In this document: piece by piece, positions 41,241-52,329 of the stretch
How positions within the stretch are numbered: the first letter of the stretch is position 1
How the letters are laid out: every line of letters begins with the position of its first letter
Assembly (NCBI RefSeq): GCF_014397255.1
Contig: NZ_CP060724.1
Coordinates: 806,001-870,000 of the forward strand
DNA from: Weissella diestrammenae
GTDB taxonomy: Bacteria; Bacillota; Bacilli; Lactobacillales; Lactobacillaceae
DNA length: 64,000 nucleotides
Direction: 5' to 3'
Translations under genes and position numbers: made by a program
Notes under the pieces: model-generated
The model's database searches: none
Told to the model about the DNA's origin: nothing
What the model saw: the letters and a program-made list of their open reading frames with translations, nothing else

Positions 41241-43718
41241 ATGGCAAATGAATATACGGAGAGTGCCCAAAATGTCCTCGTTTTAGCTCAAGAACAGGCA
41301 CGGTATTTTAAACACCAAGCGGTTGGAACGGAACATCTGTTATTAGCATTATTGATTGAACAAGATGGGATTGCAGGTAAGGTGCTTGGACAGTTTGGCG
41401 TTGAAACCGATGCTGTCCGTGAAGAGATTGAAGGATTTATCGGCTATGGCACTGTTTCAAGAGCTGAACATGGTTATCGGCCATATTCGCCCAAAGCAGC
41501 TGAAATCTTGGCCTTAGCAACAGCTGAAGCGAAACGTTTAAATGCAGGAAAAATTGGGACGGAGCATCTATTGCTAGCGTTAGTTTCTGACGAAGCGATT
41601 CTATCGTCTCGCATTTTAATGACATTGAATGTGAGTCCTTCAGAAGTACGACGGGCCATTTTGAAAAAGTTAGGGGTAGAGGAGCGTTCGCAATCGAAAG
41701 GACGTGGGCGTCAAAGAACGACACAAAAAGAAGTTGAAGGGACACCGACGTTAGATTCACTTGCACGCGACCTAACCGAACAAGCACGTGAAAATAAAAT
41801 GGATCCGGTGATTGGTCGTTCCGCTGAAGTGAAACGCGTCATTCAAATCTTGTCACGTCGAACGAAAAATAATCCAGTTTTAATTGGTGAACCTGGTGTT
41901 GGGAAGACGGCGATTGCTGAAGGCTTGGCACAAAAAATCATTGCGGGGGATGTGCCAAATGATTTGGCTAATAAACGTTTGATGATGTTAGACATGGGTG
42001 CATTGGTTGCTGGTACGAAATATCGTGGTGAATTTGAAGATCGATTAAAAAAGATTATCGAAGAAATATACGTTGACGGGCAAGTCGTTCTATTCATTGA
42101 TGAATTACACACGTTAATCGGAGCTGGTGGCGCTGAAGGTGCGATTGATGCATCAAACATTTTGAAACCGGCATTAGCACGAGGTGAATTGCAAACAATT
42201 GGTGCAACCACGTTAGATGAGTATCAAAAATATATTGAAACTGATTCAGCGCTCGAACGCCGGTTTGCACAAGTTCAGGTGAACGAGCCAAATGAAGCCG
42301 ACGCGATTGAAATCCTAAAAGGATTGAAACCACGATATGAGCAACATCATCAGGTATCTATTTCAGATGATGCAATTATCGAGGCAGTTAAGTTATCGGT
42401 ACGTTATATCTCTGACCGATTCTTACCTGATAAAGCAATTGATATTATGGATGAGACGGCGGCTAAGGTTCGAATTGATCGGACTGGTCATCAGACACCA
42501 ATTGCCAAAATTGAACAAAAGCTCAATGCCTTGCGGGATGAAAAAGACCAGGCAATCGAAAAACTGGATTTTGAATTAGCTGCACAGCTAAGAAAAAAGG
42601 AAATGGCACAAAAGAAACGCTTGGATAAGTTTCAAACGCAACAAGCAATGGATGCTAAATATGAACTTGAGGTAACCGCTGAGGATATTGCTGAAGTCGT
42701 TTCGGAACAAACGGGTATTCCATTGACGCAAATGGAAAAAAGCGAACAAGCCCGTTTATTGAATTTGGAACATGTCTTACATGAACGAGTTGTTGGACAA
42801 GATGAAGCAATATCGGCGATTGCACGTTCTATTCGTCGTGCCCGTTCAGGACTCAAGGATCCCAACCGACCAATTGGTACATTTATGTTCTTAGGGCCAA
42901 CTGGAGTTGGTAAAACTGAGTTGGCAAAGGCGTTGGCGGCAGCGATGTTTGGCTCAGAAGATAATATGATTCGGGTTGATATGTCAGAGTATATGGAAGC
43001 CTATTCAACAAGTCGCTTAATTGGGTCGGCACCAGGTTACGTTGGCTATGATGAAGGCGGTCAATTGACGGAAAAGGTGCGTCGTAATCCATATTCAGTT
43101 TTGCTACTTGATGAAGCTGAAAAAGCCCATCCTGATGTTTATAATTTGATGTTGCAGGTCTTTGATGATGGCTATTTGACGGATTCTAAGGGACGTAAAG
43201 TTGATTTTAGAAATACGATTATTATTATGACATCTAATTTGGGTGCGACACGTTTACGTGATGAAAAATCAGTTGGATTTGGCGCAAATAATAATGTTGA
43301 TGATTATGACAAAATGAATGCTGTCGTTCGTAAGACGCTTAAGGAAGCATTCCGACCAGAGTTTATTAATCGAATTGATGAGGTCGTTGTTTTCCGAGCC
43401 TTAAACAAGCAAGAGTTACATCAAATTGTTAAGATTATGGCGACGGCCATGTTGAAACGTGTGGCAGAACAAGGCTTTACAGTTAAGATTACTGCAGCAG
43501 CAATTGATTTGGTAGCTGAAGCTGGCTTTGATCCGGAATATGGGGCACGCCCAATTCGCCGAGCTTTGCAGCAGAAGGTGGAAGATCGGTTAAGTGAAGA
43601 GTTGTTGGCGGGCAAAATCACAATGAATGATATCGTCACGATTGGGGCGAAAAAGGGTGAAATTACCGTCAATGTAAAACCAAAAGTGGTGCAAAATGCG
43701 TCACTTCCACAAGCATAA
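41241..43718 (+). CDS. clpC: ATP-dependent Clp protease ATP-binding subunit ClpC
   Basis: An 825-residue AAA+ unfoldase that feeds ClpP and acts as a chaperone. The order is: two N-domain repeats (residues about 3-145), first AAA+ module with Walker A GEPGVGKT (from 216) and Walker [17 protein letters not shown], a UVR-type coiled segment ([20 protein letters not shown]), second AAA+ module with Walker A GPTGVGKT (from 552) and [16 protein letters not shown]. The middle-domain UVR pattern separates ClpC from ClpE and ClpB. It is cotranscribed with ctsR under the CtsR box and ends at a hairpin terminator. Confidence 0.96.
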   Translation: MANEYTESAQNVLVLAQEQARYFKHQAVGTEHLLLALLIEQDGIAGKVLGQFGVETDAVREEIEGFIGYGTVSRAEHGYRPYSPKAAEILALATAEAKRLNAGKIGTEHLLLALVSDEAILSSRILMTLNVSPSEVRRAILKKLGVEERSQSKGRGRQRTTQKEVEGTPTLDSLARDLTEQARENKMDPVIGRSAEVKRVIQILSRRTKNNPVLIGEPGVGKTAIAEGLAQKIIAGDVPNDLANKRLMMLDMGALVAGTKYRGEFEDRLKKIIEEIYVDGQVVLFIDELHTLIGAGGAEGAIDASNILKPALARGELQTIGATTLDEYQKYIETDSALERRFAQVQVNEPNEADAIEILKGLKPRYEQHHQVSISDDAIIEAVKLSVRYISDRFLPDKAIDIMDETAAKVRIDRTGHQTPIAKIEQKLNALRDEKDQAIEKLDFELAAQLRKKEMAQKKRLDKFQTQQAMDAKYELEVTAEDIAEVVSEQTGIPLTQMEKSEQARLLNLEHVLHERVVGQDEAISAIARSIRRARSGLKDPNRPIGTFMFLGPTGVGKTELAKALAAAMFGSEDNMIRVDMSEYMEAYSTSRLIGSAPGYVGYDEGGQLTEKVRRNPYSVLLLDEAEKAHPDVYNLMLQVFDDGYLTDSKGRKVDFRNTIIIMTSNLGATRLRDEKSVGFGANNNVDDYDKMNAVVRKTLKEAFRPEFINRIDEVVVFRALNKQELHQIVKIMATAMLKRVAEQGFTVKITAAAIDLVAEAGFDPEYGARPIRRALQQKVEDRLSEELLAGKITMNDIVTIGAKKGEITVNVKPKVVQNASLPQA

Positions 43719-43727
43719 TGCATGATG

Positions 43728-43764
43728 AACAAAACGATTAGTAAAAACTAGTTGTTTTGTTTTT
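43728..43764 (+). terminator. Intrinsic terminator after clpC
   Basis: AACAAAAC and GTTTTGTT arms with an inner TTAGT / ACTAG pairing, then five T. Confidence 0.8.
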
Positions 43765-43814
43765 AAGATGAGTGGTAAATGGCATTTGAATCCCGAGCAA
43801 TCGGGTGTTGACAC

Positions 43815-43843
43815 TTGAAAAAACACGCAAAATCTGATATATT
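43815..43843 (+). promoter_or_regulatory. rpoBC promoter
   Basis: TTGAAA (43815-43820), 17 bases, TATATT (43838-43843). A TTGACA at 43808 is 24 bases from this -10 and is not used with it. Confidence 0.7.
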
Positions 43844-43858
43844 ATTATTAGTTTAACT

Positions 43859-43980
43859 GTGTATTTTAAAAGGGTGTTTAGGAAATATTGTCCCTAAATG
43901 CCCATATAGCAAGGATAATAGCGATTCGAAATAAAAGAGCGCTATTATCTTTTTTGCGCTTAAAAACAGGTAAAATACAC
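43859..43980 (+). ncRNA. Structured rpoB leader RNA (Lacto-rpoB-like)
   Basis: A three-stem leader lies between the promoter and rpoB. A closing helix GTGTATTTTA (43859-43868) pairs exactly with TAAAATACAC (43971-43980). Inside are a hairpin GGGTGTTTAGG / CCTAAATGCCC (43872-43903) and a terminator-like hairpin (43914-43955). The Lacto-rpoB motif is a known conserved RNA upstream of rpoB in lactic acid bacteria; position and size fit. A covariance-model search would settle the identity. It probably regulates RNA polymerase subunit synthesis. Confidence 0.7.
43914..43955 (+). terminator. Terminator-like hairpin inside the rpoB leader
   Basis: GATAATAGCG / CGCTATTATC, 10 bp, followed by six T. 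It lies about 90 bases before the rpoB start, so it must be read through or controlled, which suggests attenuation. Confidence 0.8.
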
Positions 43981-44047
43981 ACTTTGTAACTAAATTGTAA
44001 TATTTTACTTGGTACGCAGTGACCAAAATTTAAGTGAGGTGGAAAAC

Positions 44048-47000
44048 TTGGCAGAACATCATTTAGTTAAATATGGTAAGCACCGAGTTCGTCGTTCATA
44101 TGCGCGAATTAAGGAAGTGTTAGATTTACCAAATTTGATTGCAATTCAAAAAGATTCATATGATTGGTTTATGGACGAGGGATTGAGTGAAATGTTTAAC
44201 GACATTTTGCCAATCGAAGACTACCAAGGTAAGCTCACCCTGGAATTCGTTGATTACAAGTTAAAAGATGAGAAATACTCTGTTGAAGAAGCACGTATGC
44301 ACGATGCAAATTATTCAGCACCGTTGGAAGTCACACTACGTTTAACGAATCATGAAACGGGTGAAATCCAAGAAGATGCCATCTTCTTTGGTGATTTTCC
44401 AAAGATGACACCAAGTGGTACGTTTATCATTAATGGTGCCGAACGTGTCATTGTTTCGCAATTAGTACGTTCGCCAGGTGTCTACTATAATGTCGAAAAT
44501 GATAAAAATGGTCGCCCACATTATGGGACAACATTTATTCCATCTCGTGGTGCATGGCTTGAATATGAGACAGATGCTAAGGGCTTGAGTTATGTTCGTA
44601 TTGATCGGACTCGTAAGTTGCCAGTGACTGAGTTAGTACGTGCTTTGGGATATGGCTCAGACCATGAAATTTTGCAAATTTTGGGTAATCAATACGATTC
44701 AATTAACCTAACTTTGGAAAAAGACGTTCATAAAGATATGAATGATTCTCGTGTTGAAGAAGCTTTGAAGGACATCTTTGAAAAGCTTCGTCCAGGAGAG
44801 CCTAAGACGGTTGATGCGTCACGTAACTTGTTGGACGCACGTTTCTTTGACCCTAAGCGTTATGATCTCGCGCCTGTTGGTCGTTACAAGATTAATAAGA
44901 AATTGGCGCTAGAGAATCGTTTGCTTGGTTTGACTTTGGGTGAGACTTTGGCTGATCCAGAAACTGGTGAAGTTCTAGCCGCCAAGGGAACAGTAATTGA
45001 TAAGAAGGTTTTGGGAACACTAAAGCCATTCCTACAAAATAATGCGTTTAAGACGGTGACTTACACACCATCTGATGACGCAGTTGTGACAACACCAATG
45101 GTTTTGCAAACGATTCTTGTTGAAGATCCTTCTGATCCAGAAAACGTTTTGCCAATTATTGGTAATGGTCAAATTGATGCTGGTGTTCGGACGGTACAAC
45201 CAGCTGACATTATTGCTGGTATGAATTATTTCCTTAACTTGCCATATGGTATTGGAAATGTTGATGACATTGATCACTTGGGTAACCGTCGTATTCGACG
45301 CGTTGGGGAATTGCTCCAAAACACTTTCCGCATTGGACTTACACGAATGGAACGTGTTGTTCGTGAACGAATGACAACACTTGACCCTGAAACTGTTAAG
45401 CCACAACAACTGATTAATATTCGACCTGTTGTTGCTGCTGTGAAAGAATTCTTTGGTTCATCACAATTGTCACAATTCATGGATCAAACTAATCCTTTGG
45501 GTGAATTGACTAACAAGCGCCGTTTGTCGGCCTTGGGACCTGGTGGATTGACACGTGACCGTGCGGGATATGAAGTGCGAGACGTGCACTATACGCACTA
45601 TGGACGTATGGACCCAATTGAAACGCCTGAAGGACCAAACATTGGATTGATTAATTCATTGGCCACTTATGGAAAAGTTAACAAGTATGGCTTCATAGAA
45701 ACACCATATCGTCGTGTGTCATGGAAAGATCACAAAGTGACTGACCGGATTGATTTCTTAACTGCCGATGAAGAAGATAATTTCACGGTTGCGCAAGGAA
45801 ATTCGGTCTTGAATGAAGATGGTTCATTTGCAACGGAAACAGTTTTGGCTCGTCGTGGTGATGATAATATTGAAGTTTCAATTGACCAAGTCGACTACAT
45901 GGACGTTTCACCAAAGCAAATTGTTGCGGTTGCCACAGCGGCTATTCCATTTTTGGAAAACGATGACTCAAATCGTGCCTTGATGGGTGCCAACATGCAA
46001 CGTCAAGCTGTGCCATTGATCAATCCACATGCCCCACTTGTTGGAACTGGAATTGAATATAAAGCAGCGCATGATGCCGGCGTGGCAATCATTGCCGCAC
46101 ACGCTGGAACTGTTGAATATGTTGATGGACGTGAAATTCGTATTCGTCGTGAAGATGGTGCACTAGACACGTACAAGTTAATGAAGTTCCGTCGTTCAAA
46201 TGCAGGAAAGAATTACAACCAACGACCAATCGTGCAAGTCGGCGATGCTGTTGATGTTGATGAAGTTTTGGCTGATGGACCATCAATGGAACAAGGTGAA
46301 TTGGCTTTGGGACAAAACCCATTGATTGCCTTTATGACTTGGCAAGGATATAACTTCGAAGATGCGATCATTATTAATGAACGTTTGATTCGCGATGACG
46401 TGTATACGTCAATTCACATTGAAGAATATGAATCAGAGGCGCGTGATACAAAGCTTGGCCCTGAAGAATTTACACGTGAAATTCCAAATACGGGTGAAGA
46501 ACAACTTCGTAATCTTGACGAAGATGGGACAATCCGGATTGGAGCTGAAGTTGAAGATGGCGACATCCTAGTTGGTAAAGTTACGCCAAAGGGTGTCACT
46601 GAATTATCAGCTGAAGAACGTCTGCTACATGCTATCTTTGGTGAAAAAGCACGCGAAGTACGTGATACGTCATTGCGTGTCCCTCACGGTGGTGGCGGTG
46701 TCGTACAAGATGTCCGTATTTTCACGCGTGAAAATGGTGACGAATTAGCACCAGGTGTTAACCGAATGGTTCGTGTTTATATCGCCCAACGTCGTAAGAT
46801 TCAAGTGGGTGACAAGATGGCCGGACGTCATGGAAACAAGGGTACTGTTTCAGTCATTGTGCCATCTGAAGATATGCCATTTATGCCAGATGGAACGCCA
46901 ATCGACATTATGTTGTCACCAATGGGTGTGCCTTCACGTATGAACATTGGACAAGTGCTTGAATTGCATTTGGGAATGGCTGCACGTGAGCTTGGTATTC

Positions 47001-47626
47001 ACATTGCTTCGCCTGTCTTTGACGGGGCGCGTGATTCTGATATTTGGGAAGCTGTTAAGGAAGCTGGATTACCCTCTGATGGTAAGACAATCTTGTACGA
47101 TGGTCGTACAGGAGAAGCCTTCGACAAGCGTGTTTCAGTTGGAATTATGCACTATATGAAGTTGGCCCACATGGTTGACGACAAGATCCACGCACGTTCA
47201 ATTGGCCCTTACTCATTGGTTACACAACAACCTTTGGGTGGTAAGGCACAATTCGGTGGACAGCGTTTCGGAGAAATGGAAGTTTGGGCCTTGGAAGCAT
47301 ATGGGGCTGCACATACCTTGCAAGAAATTTTGACTTACAAGTCTGATGATGTCATCGGCCGTGTTAAGACATATGAAGCGATTGTTAAGGGTGAACAAAT
47401 TCCAAAGCCTGGTGTGCCAGAGTCATTCCGCGTGCTTGTTAAAGAATTGCAAGCTTTGAGTTTGGATATGAAGGTGCTTGATGGTAATGATCGTGAAATT
47501 GAGCTACGTGAAATGGATGATGATGACTCAGTTGTCAATATCGAGGTTGCCACAGCTCAAGCACAACGGTTAGCGCAAGAATTTGCAGCTGAAGGTGAAA
47601 CAGCCAAAGCTAGCGACGCTGAGTAA
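44048..47626 (+). CDS. rpoB: RNA polymerase subunit beta
   Basis: The beta subunit of the core RNA polymerase, about 1192 residues. Recognised by the N-terminal [23 protein letters not shown], the rifampicin-pocket region ([30 protein letters not shown]), and the C-terminal [24 protein letters not shown]. The start is TTG 44048, with AGTGAGGTGG 6 bases before it, matching lactobacillar RpoB proteins that begin [10 protein letters not shown]. An in-frame TTG at 44009 lies upstream of that ribosome site. rpoC follows 56 bases later with no terminator. The gene is preceded by the structured leader. Confidence 0.97.
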   Translation: MAEHHLVKYGKHRVRRSYARIKEVLDLPNLIAIQKDSYDWFMDEGLSEMFNDILPIEDYQGKLTLEFVDYKLKDEKYSVEEARMHDANYSAPLEVTLRLTNHETGEIQEDAIFFGDFPKMTPSGTFIINGAERVIVSQLVRSPGVYYNVENDKNGRPHYGTTFIPSRGAWLEYETDAKGLSYVRIDRTRKLPVTELVRALGYGSDHEILQILGNQYDSINLTLEKDVHKDMNDSRVEEALKDIFEKLRPGEPKTVDASRNLLDARFFDPKRYDLAPVGRYKINKKLALENRLLGLTLGETLADPETGEVLAAKGTVIDKKVLGTLKPFLQNNAFKTVTYTPSDDAVVTTPMVLQTILVEDPSDPENVLPIIGNGQIDAGVRTVQPADIIAGMNYFLNLPYGIGNVDDIDHLGNRRIRRVGELLQNTFRIGLTRMERVVRERMTTLDPETVKPQQLINIRPVVAAVKEFFGSSQLSQFMDQTNPLGELTNKRRLSALGPGGLTRDRAGYEVRDVHYTHYGRMDPIETPEGPNIGLINSLATYGKVNKYGFIETPYRRVSWKDHKVTDRIDFLTADEEDNFTVAQGNSVLNEDGSFATETVLARRGDDNIEVSIDQVDYMDVSPKQIVAVATAAIPFLENDDSNRALMGANMQRQAVPLINPHAPLVGTGIEYKAAHDAGVAIIAAHAGTVEYVDGREIRIRREDGALDTYKLMKFRRSNAGKNYNQRPIVQVGDAVDVDEVLADGPSMEQGELALGQNPLIAFMTWQGYNFEDAIIINERLIRDDVYTSIHIEEYESEARDTKLGPEEFTREIPNTGEEQLRNLDEDGTIRIGAEVEDGDILVGKVTPKGVTELSAEERLLHAIFGEKAREVRDTSLRVPHGGGGVVQDVRIFTRENGDELAPGVNRMVRVYIAQRRKIQVGDKMAGRHGNKGTVSVIVPSEDMPFMPDGTPIDIMLSPMGVPSRMNIGQVLELHLGMAARELGIHIASPVFDGARDSDIWEAVKEAGLPSDGKTILYDGRTGEAFDKRVSVGIMHYMKLAHMVDDKIHARSIGPYSLVTQQPLGGKAQFGGQRFGEMEVWALEAYGAAHTLQEILTYKSDDVIGRVKTYEAIVKGEQIPKPGVPESFRVLVKELQALSLDMKVLDGNDREIELREMDDDDSVVNIEVATAQAQRLAQEFAAEGETAKASDAE

Positions 47627-47682
47627 TGTTTGAGAATTAAACTTACATTGTATATAGGATCTAACTGAAAGGGGTCATAACA

Positions 47683-50600
47683 TTGATTGATGTCAATAAG
47701 TTTGAAAGCATGCAAATTGGTTTGGCTAGCCCAGACAAAATTCGTAGCTGGTCTTATGGTGAAGTAAAAAAGCCTGAGACAATCAATTACCGGACACTTA
47801 AGCCGGAAAAAGATGGTTTGTTTGACGAACGTATCTTTGGGCCAACTAAAGATTATGAATGTGCCTGTGGTAAGTACAAGCGAATCCGTTATAAGGGAAT
47901 CGTTTGTGATCGCTGTGGAGTTGAGGTGACTTCTGCCAAGGTACGTCGTGAACGTATGGGGCATATCGAATTAGCTGCACCAGTTTCACACATCTGGTAC
48001 TTTAAGGGAATTCCTTCACGTATGGGACTTGTCTTGGACATGTCACCTCGTCAATTAGAAGAAGTGATTTACTTCGCGTCTTACGTTGTAACTGATGGTG
48101 GGGATACACCGCTTGTTGCTAAGCAACTATTGTCAGAACGTGAATATCGTGAAAATAAAGCGCAATATGGTAACCAATTTGAAGCTAAAATGGGTGCTGA
48201 AGCAGTTAAAACTTTGCTAGCAAACGCTGATTTAGAAGGCGAAGTTGAGCAATTAAAAGCTGACTTGCGTGAAGCTACTGGTCAAAAACGTATTCGTGCG
48301 GTTCGCCGTTTGGATATTATTGAGGCCTTTGTTAAATCTGGTAATAAGCCAGAGTGGATGGTGATGGATGTCATTCCTGTCATTCCACCTGATTTGCGAC
48401 CAATGGTTCAATTGGAAGGTGGTCGTTTTGCCACATCTGATTTGAATGATTTGTACCGTCGTGTCATCAACCGTAACAATCGTTTGAAGCGTTTGCTTGA
48501 ATTAAATGCACCTGGTATTATCGTGCAAAATGAAAAGCGTATGTTGCAAGAAGCGGTTGACGCGTTGATTGATAATGGTCGTCGTGGTCGACCAGTGACT
48601 GGGCCAGGAAATCGGCCATTAAAGTCATTGTCACATATGCTAAAGGGTAAGCAAGGACGTTTCCGTCAGAACCTACTTGGAAAGCGTGTTGATTACTCTG
48701 GTCGATCAGTTATTGACGTTGGTCCTTTCTTGAAGATGAATCAAATGGGGTTGCCACGTCAAATGGCAATGGAATTGTTCCGACCATTCATCATGAAAGA
48801 ATTAGTTGCGCGTGACCTTGCGGGCAATATTCGTGCCGCAAAACGTAAAATTGATCGTAAAGATGATGATGTAATGGACGTTTTGGAAGACGTGATCAAA
48901 GAGCACCCAGTGCTTTTGAACCGCGCACCAACGTTGCACCGTCTTGGAATTCAAGCATTTGAACCAGTTCTTGTTTCGGGTAAAGCCATGCGTTTGCACC
49001 CACTTGTAACTGAAGCTTATAACGCCGACTTTGACGGTGATCAAATGGCCATTCACTTGCCTTTGTCTGATGAAGCGCAAGCTGAAGCGCGTCTTTTGAT
49101 GTTAGCTGCTGGGCACATTTTGGCACCTAAGGATGGAAAGCCAATCGTTGCGCCATCACAAGACATGGTTATTGGAAACTACTACCTAACGACAGAAGAA
49201 GCTGGTCGTGAAGGTGAAGGTATGATTTTCAAGGACATCAATGAAGCGCGTACCGCCTTCCAAAACAAGTATGTGCATTTGCACACACGTGTTGGGGTGC
49301 AAACGTCATCATTTGATGAGCGTAAGCCATTCACGCCTGAACAACGTAACCGGATTATGGTGACAACTGTTGGAAAATTGATTTTCAATGACATTTTGCC
49401 AGTTGACTTCCCTTATCTAAATGAACCAACTGATGCTAATTTGCATGCGATTGATGACAAGTTCTTCTTAGAACCAGGTCAAGATATTCATGAATACATG
49501 GCAAATACAACCATTGTTGGTGCCTTTAAAAAGGGTTACTTGTCAGATATTATCGCCGAAGTCTACAAGATTTATAAAGTAACAGAAACATCATTGCTTT
49601 TGGATCGAATGAAAGATTTGGGATATGATGAATCGACTAAGTCAGGATTGACTGTTGGTGTTGCCGACGTGACTGACCTGAAAGAAAAGCCTGAAATTAT
49701 TGCGGCTGCTCACGAGCAGGTTGCAACTGTTTCAAAGCAATTCCGTCGTGGCTTGATTACAGATGATGAGCGTTATAACCGTGTCATTGATATTTGGAAT
49801 AAAGCAAAAGATGATATTACAACGAAGTTGATTGAACACTTTGAGCCAGACAACAACATCTTTATGATGTCGGATTCTGGTGCACGTGGAAACATTTCTA
49901 ACTTCACCCAACTTGCTGGTATGCGTGGCTTGATGGCCGCACCTAACGGCAAAATCATGGAATTGCCAATTATTGCCAACTTCCGTGAAGGGCTATCTGT
50001 TTTGGAAATGTTCTTCTCAACTCACGGTGCTCGTAAAGGAATGACTGACACGGCCTTGAAGACGGCCGATTCAGGTTATCTAACACGTCGATTGGTTGAC
50101 GTTGCACAAGACGTTATTATTCGTGAACTTGATTGTTTCACTGATCGTGGGCTAGATGTTTCAGCGATTATGAATGGTAACGAAGTTATCGAACCATTGT
50201 ATGATCGTGTCTTGGGCCGTTATGCCCAAAAGACAGTTAAGAATCCTGAAACTGGCGAAGTCATCGTTAAGCATAACCAAATGATTGATGAAGATTTGGC
50301 TAAGGCCATTGATGCTGCTGGTGTTAAGACAGTTAATATTCGTTCAGCCTTTACTTGTAACAGTGAACACGGTGTTTGTGTTCACTGTTATGGTCGTAAC
50401 ATGGCAACTGGTGATGTGGTTGAAATCGGTGAAGCTGTTGGAACTGTTGCCGCACAATCAATCGGAGAACCTGGTACACAATTGACAATGCGTACTTTCC
50501 ACACTGGTGGTGTTGCCGGAGACGATATCACACAAGGTTTGCCTCGTGTGCAGGAAATCTTTGAAGCACGTAACCCTAAGGGACAAGCTCAGATTTCTGA

Positions 50601-51330
50601 GGTTTCTGGAACAATCGAAAGCATTGAAGAAAATCCAGCTGATCACACAAAGGAAGTCACTATTAAGGGTGAAACTGACACCCGGACGTACACATTGCCA
50701 ATGTCAGCACGTATGCGTTTTGCCGAAGGTGATCGTATTCACCGTGGTAATACCATTAACGAAGGATCAGCTGATCCTAAGGAAATGATTAAGGTGCGTG
50801 ATACGCTTGCAACTGAAAACTATATTGTGGAACAAGTGCAACAAGTTTATCGGATGCAAGGTGTTGAAATTTCCGACAAGCATATTGAAGTTATGGCTCG
50901 CCAGATGTTGCGTAAGGTACGTGTCATGGATCCAGGTTCAACGGATCTTTTGCCTGGTACTTTATTGGATATTGCACAATTCCGTGATGCCAACGTGGAT
51001 GCATTGAAGAACGGTGGATTGCCAGCAACGGCGCGTCCGGTTCTACTTGGTATCACTAAAGCATCATTGGAGACAAACTCATTCTTGTCAGCTGCATCAT
51101 TCCAAGAAACAACACGTGTCTTGACTGATGCTGCTATCCGTGGAAAGAATGATCCATTGGTTGGTTTGAAGGAAAATGTTATCATTGGTAAACTTATTCC
51201 TGCCGGAACTGGTATGCCAGAATATCGTTCAGTTAAACCAAAGTTGGATGCAGATCCTATTGTGGTCGCAACTGAAGAGGGATCAAAGATTCCTTCAATT
51301 GCAGACATTGAAAACTCAATGAATCTATAA
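47683..51330 (+). CDS. rpoC: RNA polymerase subunit beta prime
   Basis: The beta-prime subunit, 1215 residues. It starts at TTG 47683 ([20 protein letters not shown] follows), with AAAGGGG upstream. The first zinc site is seen in [25 protein letters not shown]. The magnesium-chelating catalytic loop [12 protein letters not shown] begins at residue 447. The second zinc-ribbon cysteines are in [17 protein letters not shown], and the trigger-loop region [16 protein letters not shown] follows. It is cotranscribed with rpoB and ends at a very strong hairpin. Long antisense frames across it are composition artefacts. Confidence 0.97.
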   Translation: MIDVNKFESMQIGLASPDKIRSWSYGEVKKPETINYRTLKPEKDGLFDERIFGPTKDYECACGKYKRIRYKGIVCDRCGVEVTSAKVRRERMGHIELAAPVSHIWYFKGIPSRMGLVLDMSPRQLEEVIYFASYVVTDGGDTPLVAKQLLSEREYRENKAQYGNQFEAKMGAEAVKTLLANADLEGEVEQLKADLREATGQKRIRAVRRLDIIEAFVKSGNKPEWMVMDVIPVIPPDLRPMVQLEGGRFATSDLNDLYRRVINRNNRLKRLLELNAPGIIVQNEKRMLQEAVDALIDNGRRGRPVTGPGNRPLKSLSHMLKGKQGRFRQNLLGKRVDYSGRSVIDVGPFLKMNQMGLPRQMAMELFRPFIMKELVARDLAGNIRAAKRKIDRKDDDVMDVLEDVIKEHPVLLNRAPTLHRLGIQAFEPVLVSGKAMRLHPLVTEAYNADFDGDQMAIHLPLSDEAQAEARLLMLAAGHILAPKDGKPIVAPSQDMVIGNYYLTTEEAGREGEGMIFKDINEARTAFQNKYVHLHTRVGVQTSSFDERKPFTPEQRNRIMVTTVGKLIFNDILPVDFPYLNEPTDANLHAIDDKFFLEPGQDIHEYMANTTIVGAFKKGYLSDIIAEVYKIYKVTETSLLLDRMKDLGYDESTKSGLTVGVADVTDLKEKPEIIAAAHEQVATVSKQFRRGLITDDERYNRVIDIWNKAKDDITTKLIEHFEPDNNIFMMSDSGARGNISNFTQLAGMRGLMAAPNGKIMELPIIANFREGLSVLEMFFSTHGARKGMTDTALKTADSGYLTRRLVDVAQDVIIRELDCFTDRGLDVSAIMNGNEVIEPLYDRVLGRYAQKTVKNPETGEVIVKHNQMIDEDLAKAIDAAGVKTVNIRSAFTCNSEHGVCVHCYGRNMATGDVVEIGEAVGTVAAQSIGEPGTQLTMRTFHTGGVAGDDITQGLPRVQEIFEARNPKGQAQISEVSGTIESIEENPADHTKEVTIKGETDTRTYTLPMSARMRFAEGDRIHRGNTINEGSADPKEMIKVRDTLATENYIVEQVQQVYRMQGVEISDKHIEVMARQMLRKVRVMDPGSTDLLPGTLLDIAQFRDANVDALKNGGLPATARPVLLGITKASLETNSFLSAASFQETTRVLTDAAIRGKNDPLVGLKENVIIGKLIPAGTGMPEYRSVKPKLDADPIVVATEEGSKIPSIADIENSMNL

Positions 51331-51369
51331 TGGTTGGGGGTCGCCCCATTCTATTAATTGAATTCTAAA

Positions 51370-51417
51370 AAATAACCCCCATGAACTGACGTTAAGTCGA
51401 GTTCGTGGGGGTTATTT
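51370..51417 (+). terminator. Terminator of the rpoBC operon
   Basis: An 18-bp stem AAATAACCCCCATGAACT / AGTTCGTGGGGGTTATTT around a 12-base loop, ending in T. Confidence 0.93.
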
Positions 51418-51505
51418 GTCTAAATTTTAAAACGTGAGTGATGGATCAAAGCCGTATTCGCTGGTAAGTCGATTAAATTGGACGCATTTGATTGAATGTG
51501 ATGTT

Positions 51506-51565
51506 TGTACGAAAACTGTATTTCAAGCGTAAATGTACGACAAATGATATCATATGTGCTACAAT
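51506..51565 (+). promoter_or_regulatory. Promoter with TGTACGA repeats, leaderless start
   Basis: Two direct repeats, TGTACGAAAA (51506-51515) and TGTACGACAA (51534-51543), 28 bases apart. The second overlaps the -35 position (ACGACA). The -10 is an extended TGCTACAAT (TACAAT 51560-51565). The ATG at 51572 falls at the predicted transcript start, and no ribosome site precedes it, so the mRNA is probably leaderless. The repeats are likely targets of the ribbon-helix-helix protein encoded first in the operon. Confidence 0.6.
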
Positions 51566-51571
51566 CAAATC

Positions 51572-51919
51572 ATGGTAGATAAAAAATATAATGGTTTAAT
51601 TTCCCTAAGATTGAATGCAAATTTACATGCAGCGATCGTTCAAGCAGCAGAGAAGGAGGGACGAAGTGTTAATAACTATATCGCAACGATATTGACCCGC
51701 CATCTCGAGTCGGTCCAACCATCAAAATCGTCGTTTGAGCAACGACAGTTCGTTGGACGGACCGTTTCTGGTTCATTAATGACACCAGAAAATGGACTAA
51801 TTCTAGTTGATGGTATTTATTATCGTTATCTGATTGAAGGAAATCAGGCGGTTGAACCGAAACGACAGTACGTTATTATTGAAGCAAATGGTAATGTATT
51901 GGTATTACGGCCATTTTAA
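51572..51919 (+). CDS. Ribbon-helix-helix / NfeD-like OB-fold fusion protein
   Basis: A 115-residue soluble protein in two parts. Residues about 8-45 (GLISLRLNANLHAAIVQAAE, then NNYIATILTRHL) look like an Arc/HicB-type ribbon-helix-helix DNA-binding domain. Residues about 62-115 (FVGRTVSGSLMTPENGLILV, then NGNVLVLRPF) follow the beta pattern of the C-terminal OB fold of NfeD, the usual partner of SPFH proteins. An SPFH gene lies two genes downstream, which supports the second assignment. I know of no described protein with this architecture. ATG 51572 lies at the predicted transcript start; an ATG at 51554 would be upstream of the -10. It could be a regulator that senses the SPFH partner. A plain HicB-like antitoxin is the main alternative. 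Confidence 0.7.
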   Translation: MVDKKYNGLISLRLNANLHAAIVQAAEKEGRSVNNYIATILTRHLESVQPSKSSFEQRQFVGRTVSGSLMTPENGLILVDGIYYRYLIEGNQAVEPKRQYVIIEANGNVLVLRPF

Positions 51920-51955
51920 TCCGCAAAGGTAAGATTAAATAGGAGGTATTTTATC

Positions 51956-52294
51956 GTGGGGATGTTATGGGACTTTTTTGGGATAATCATGGCTGATTCG
52001 GACGTACCAACACAATTGTCTGTCAATCGACAGCGAAGTAATCAGAAAAATGAGCCCCAGCTAGAACAAAAGAAAATGATCCAAAAAGTACAGGCGCTAC
52101 AACGAACGTCGCCAAATCAAAAGAGTCAGCAGCGTCGTCGTCAAAGTATGATGCGACCCAAAAGTAATACGTTATCTCAGATACGTCGGTTGCGTCGAGA
52201 TGTGACGCTTGGCCCTTCATATCAAAAAAATGAGGCGACCAAAATTACGCATCAGTTAAAAGGTTGGTTAACTGAGGGTGTGCATAAACCTTGA
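51956..52294 (+). CDS. Basic protein of unknown function in the SPFH operon
   Basis: A 112-residue protein of unrecognised family. After a short hydrophobic start (GMLWDFFGIIMADSDVP) it is rich in Gln, Arg, Lys and Ser (KSQQRRRQSMMRPKSNTLSQ), with strong positive charge and low complexity, then a helical end (KITHQLKGWLTEG). It probably binds nucleic acid or an acidic partner or membrane face. GTG 51956 is chosen because AGGAGG lies 9 bases upstream; ATG 51962 is an alternative. It is 36 bases after the RHH-NfeD gene and 35 before the SPFH gene. Confidence 0.65.
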   Translation: MGMLWDFFGIIMADSDVPTQLSVNRQRSNQKNEPQLEQKKMIQKVQALQRTSPNQKSQQRRRQSMMRPKSNTLSQIRRLRRDVTLGPSYQKNEATKITHQLKGWLTEGVHKP

Positions 52295-52329
52295 TTAACT
52301 ATTAAATACAGAAAATAGAGGAAAAAATA

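Noticed and set aside
50847-51308. 153-codon minus-strand frame opposite rpoC
   Set aside because: It is antisense to a highly conserved coding region, has no ribosome site and no recognisable domain; codon bias of rpoC produces such frames. The same holds for minus-strand frames across rpoB and clpC.
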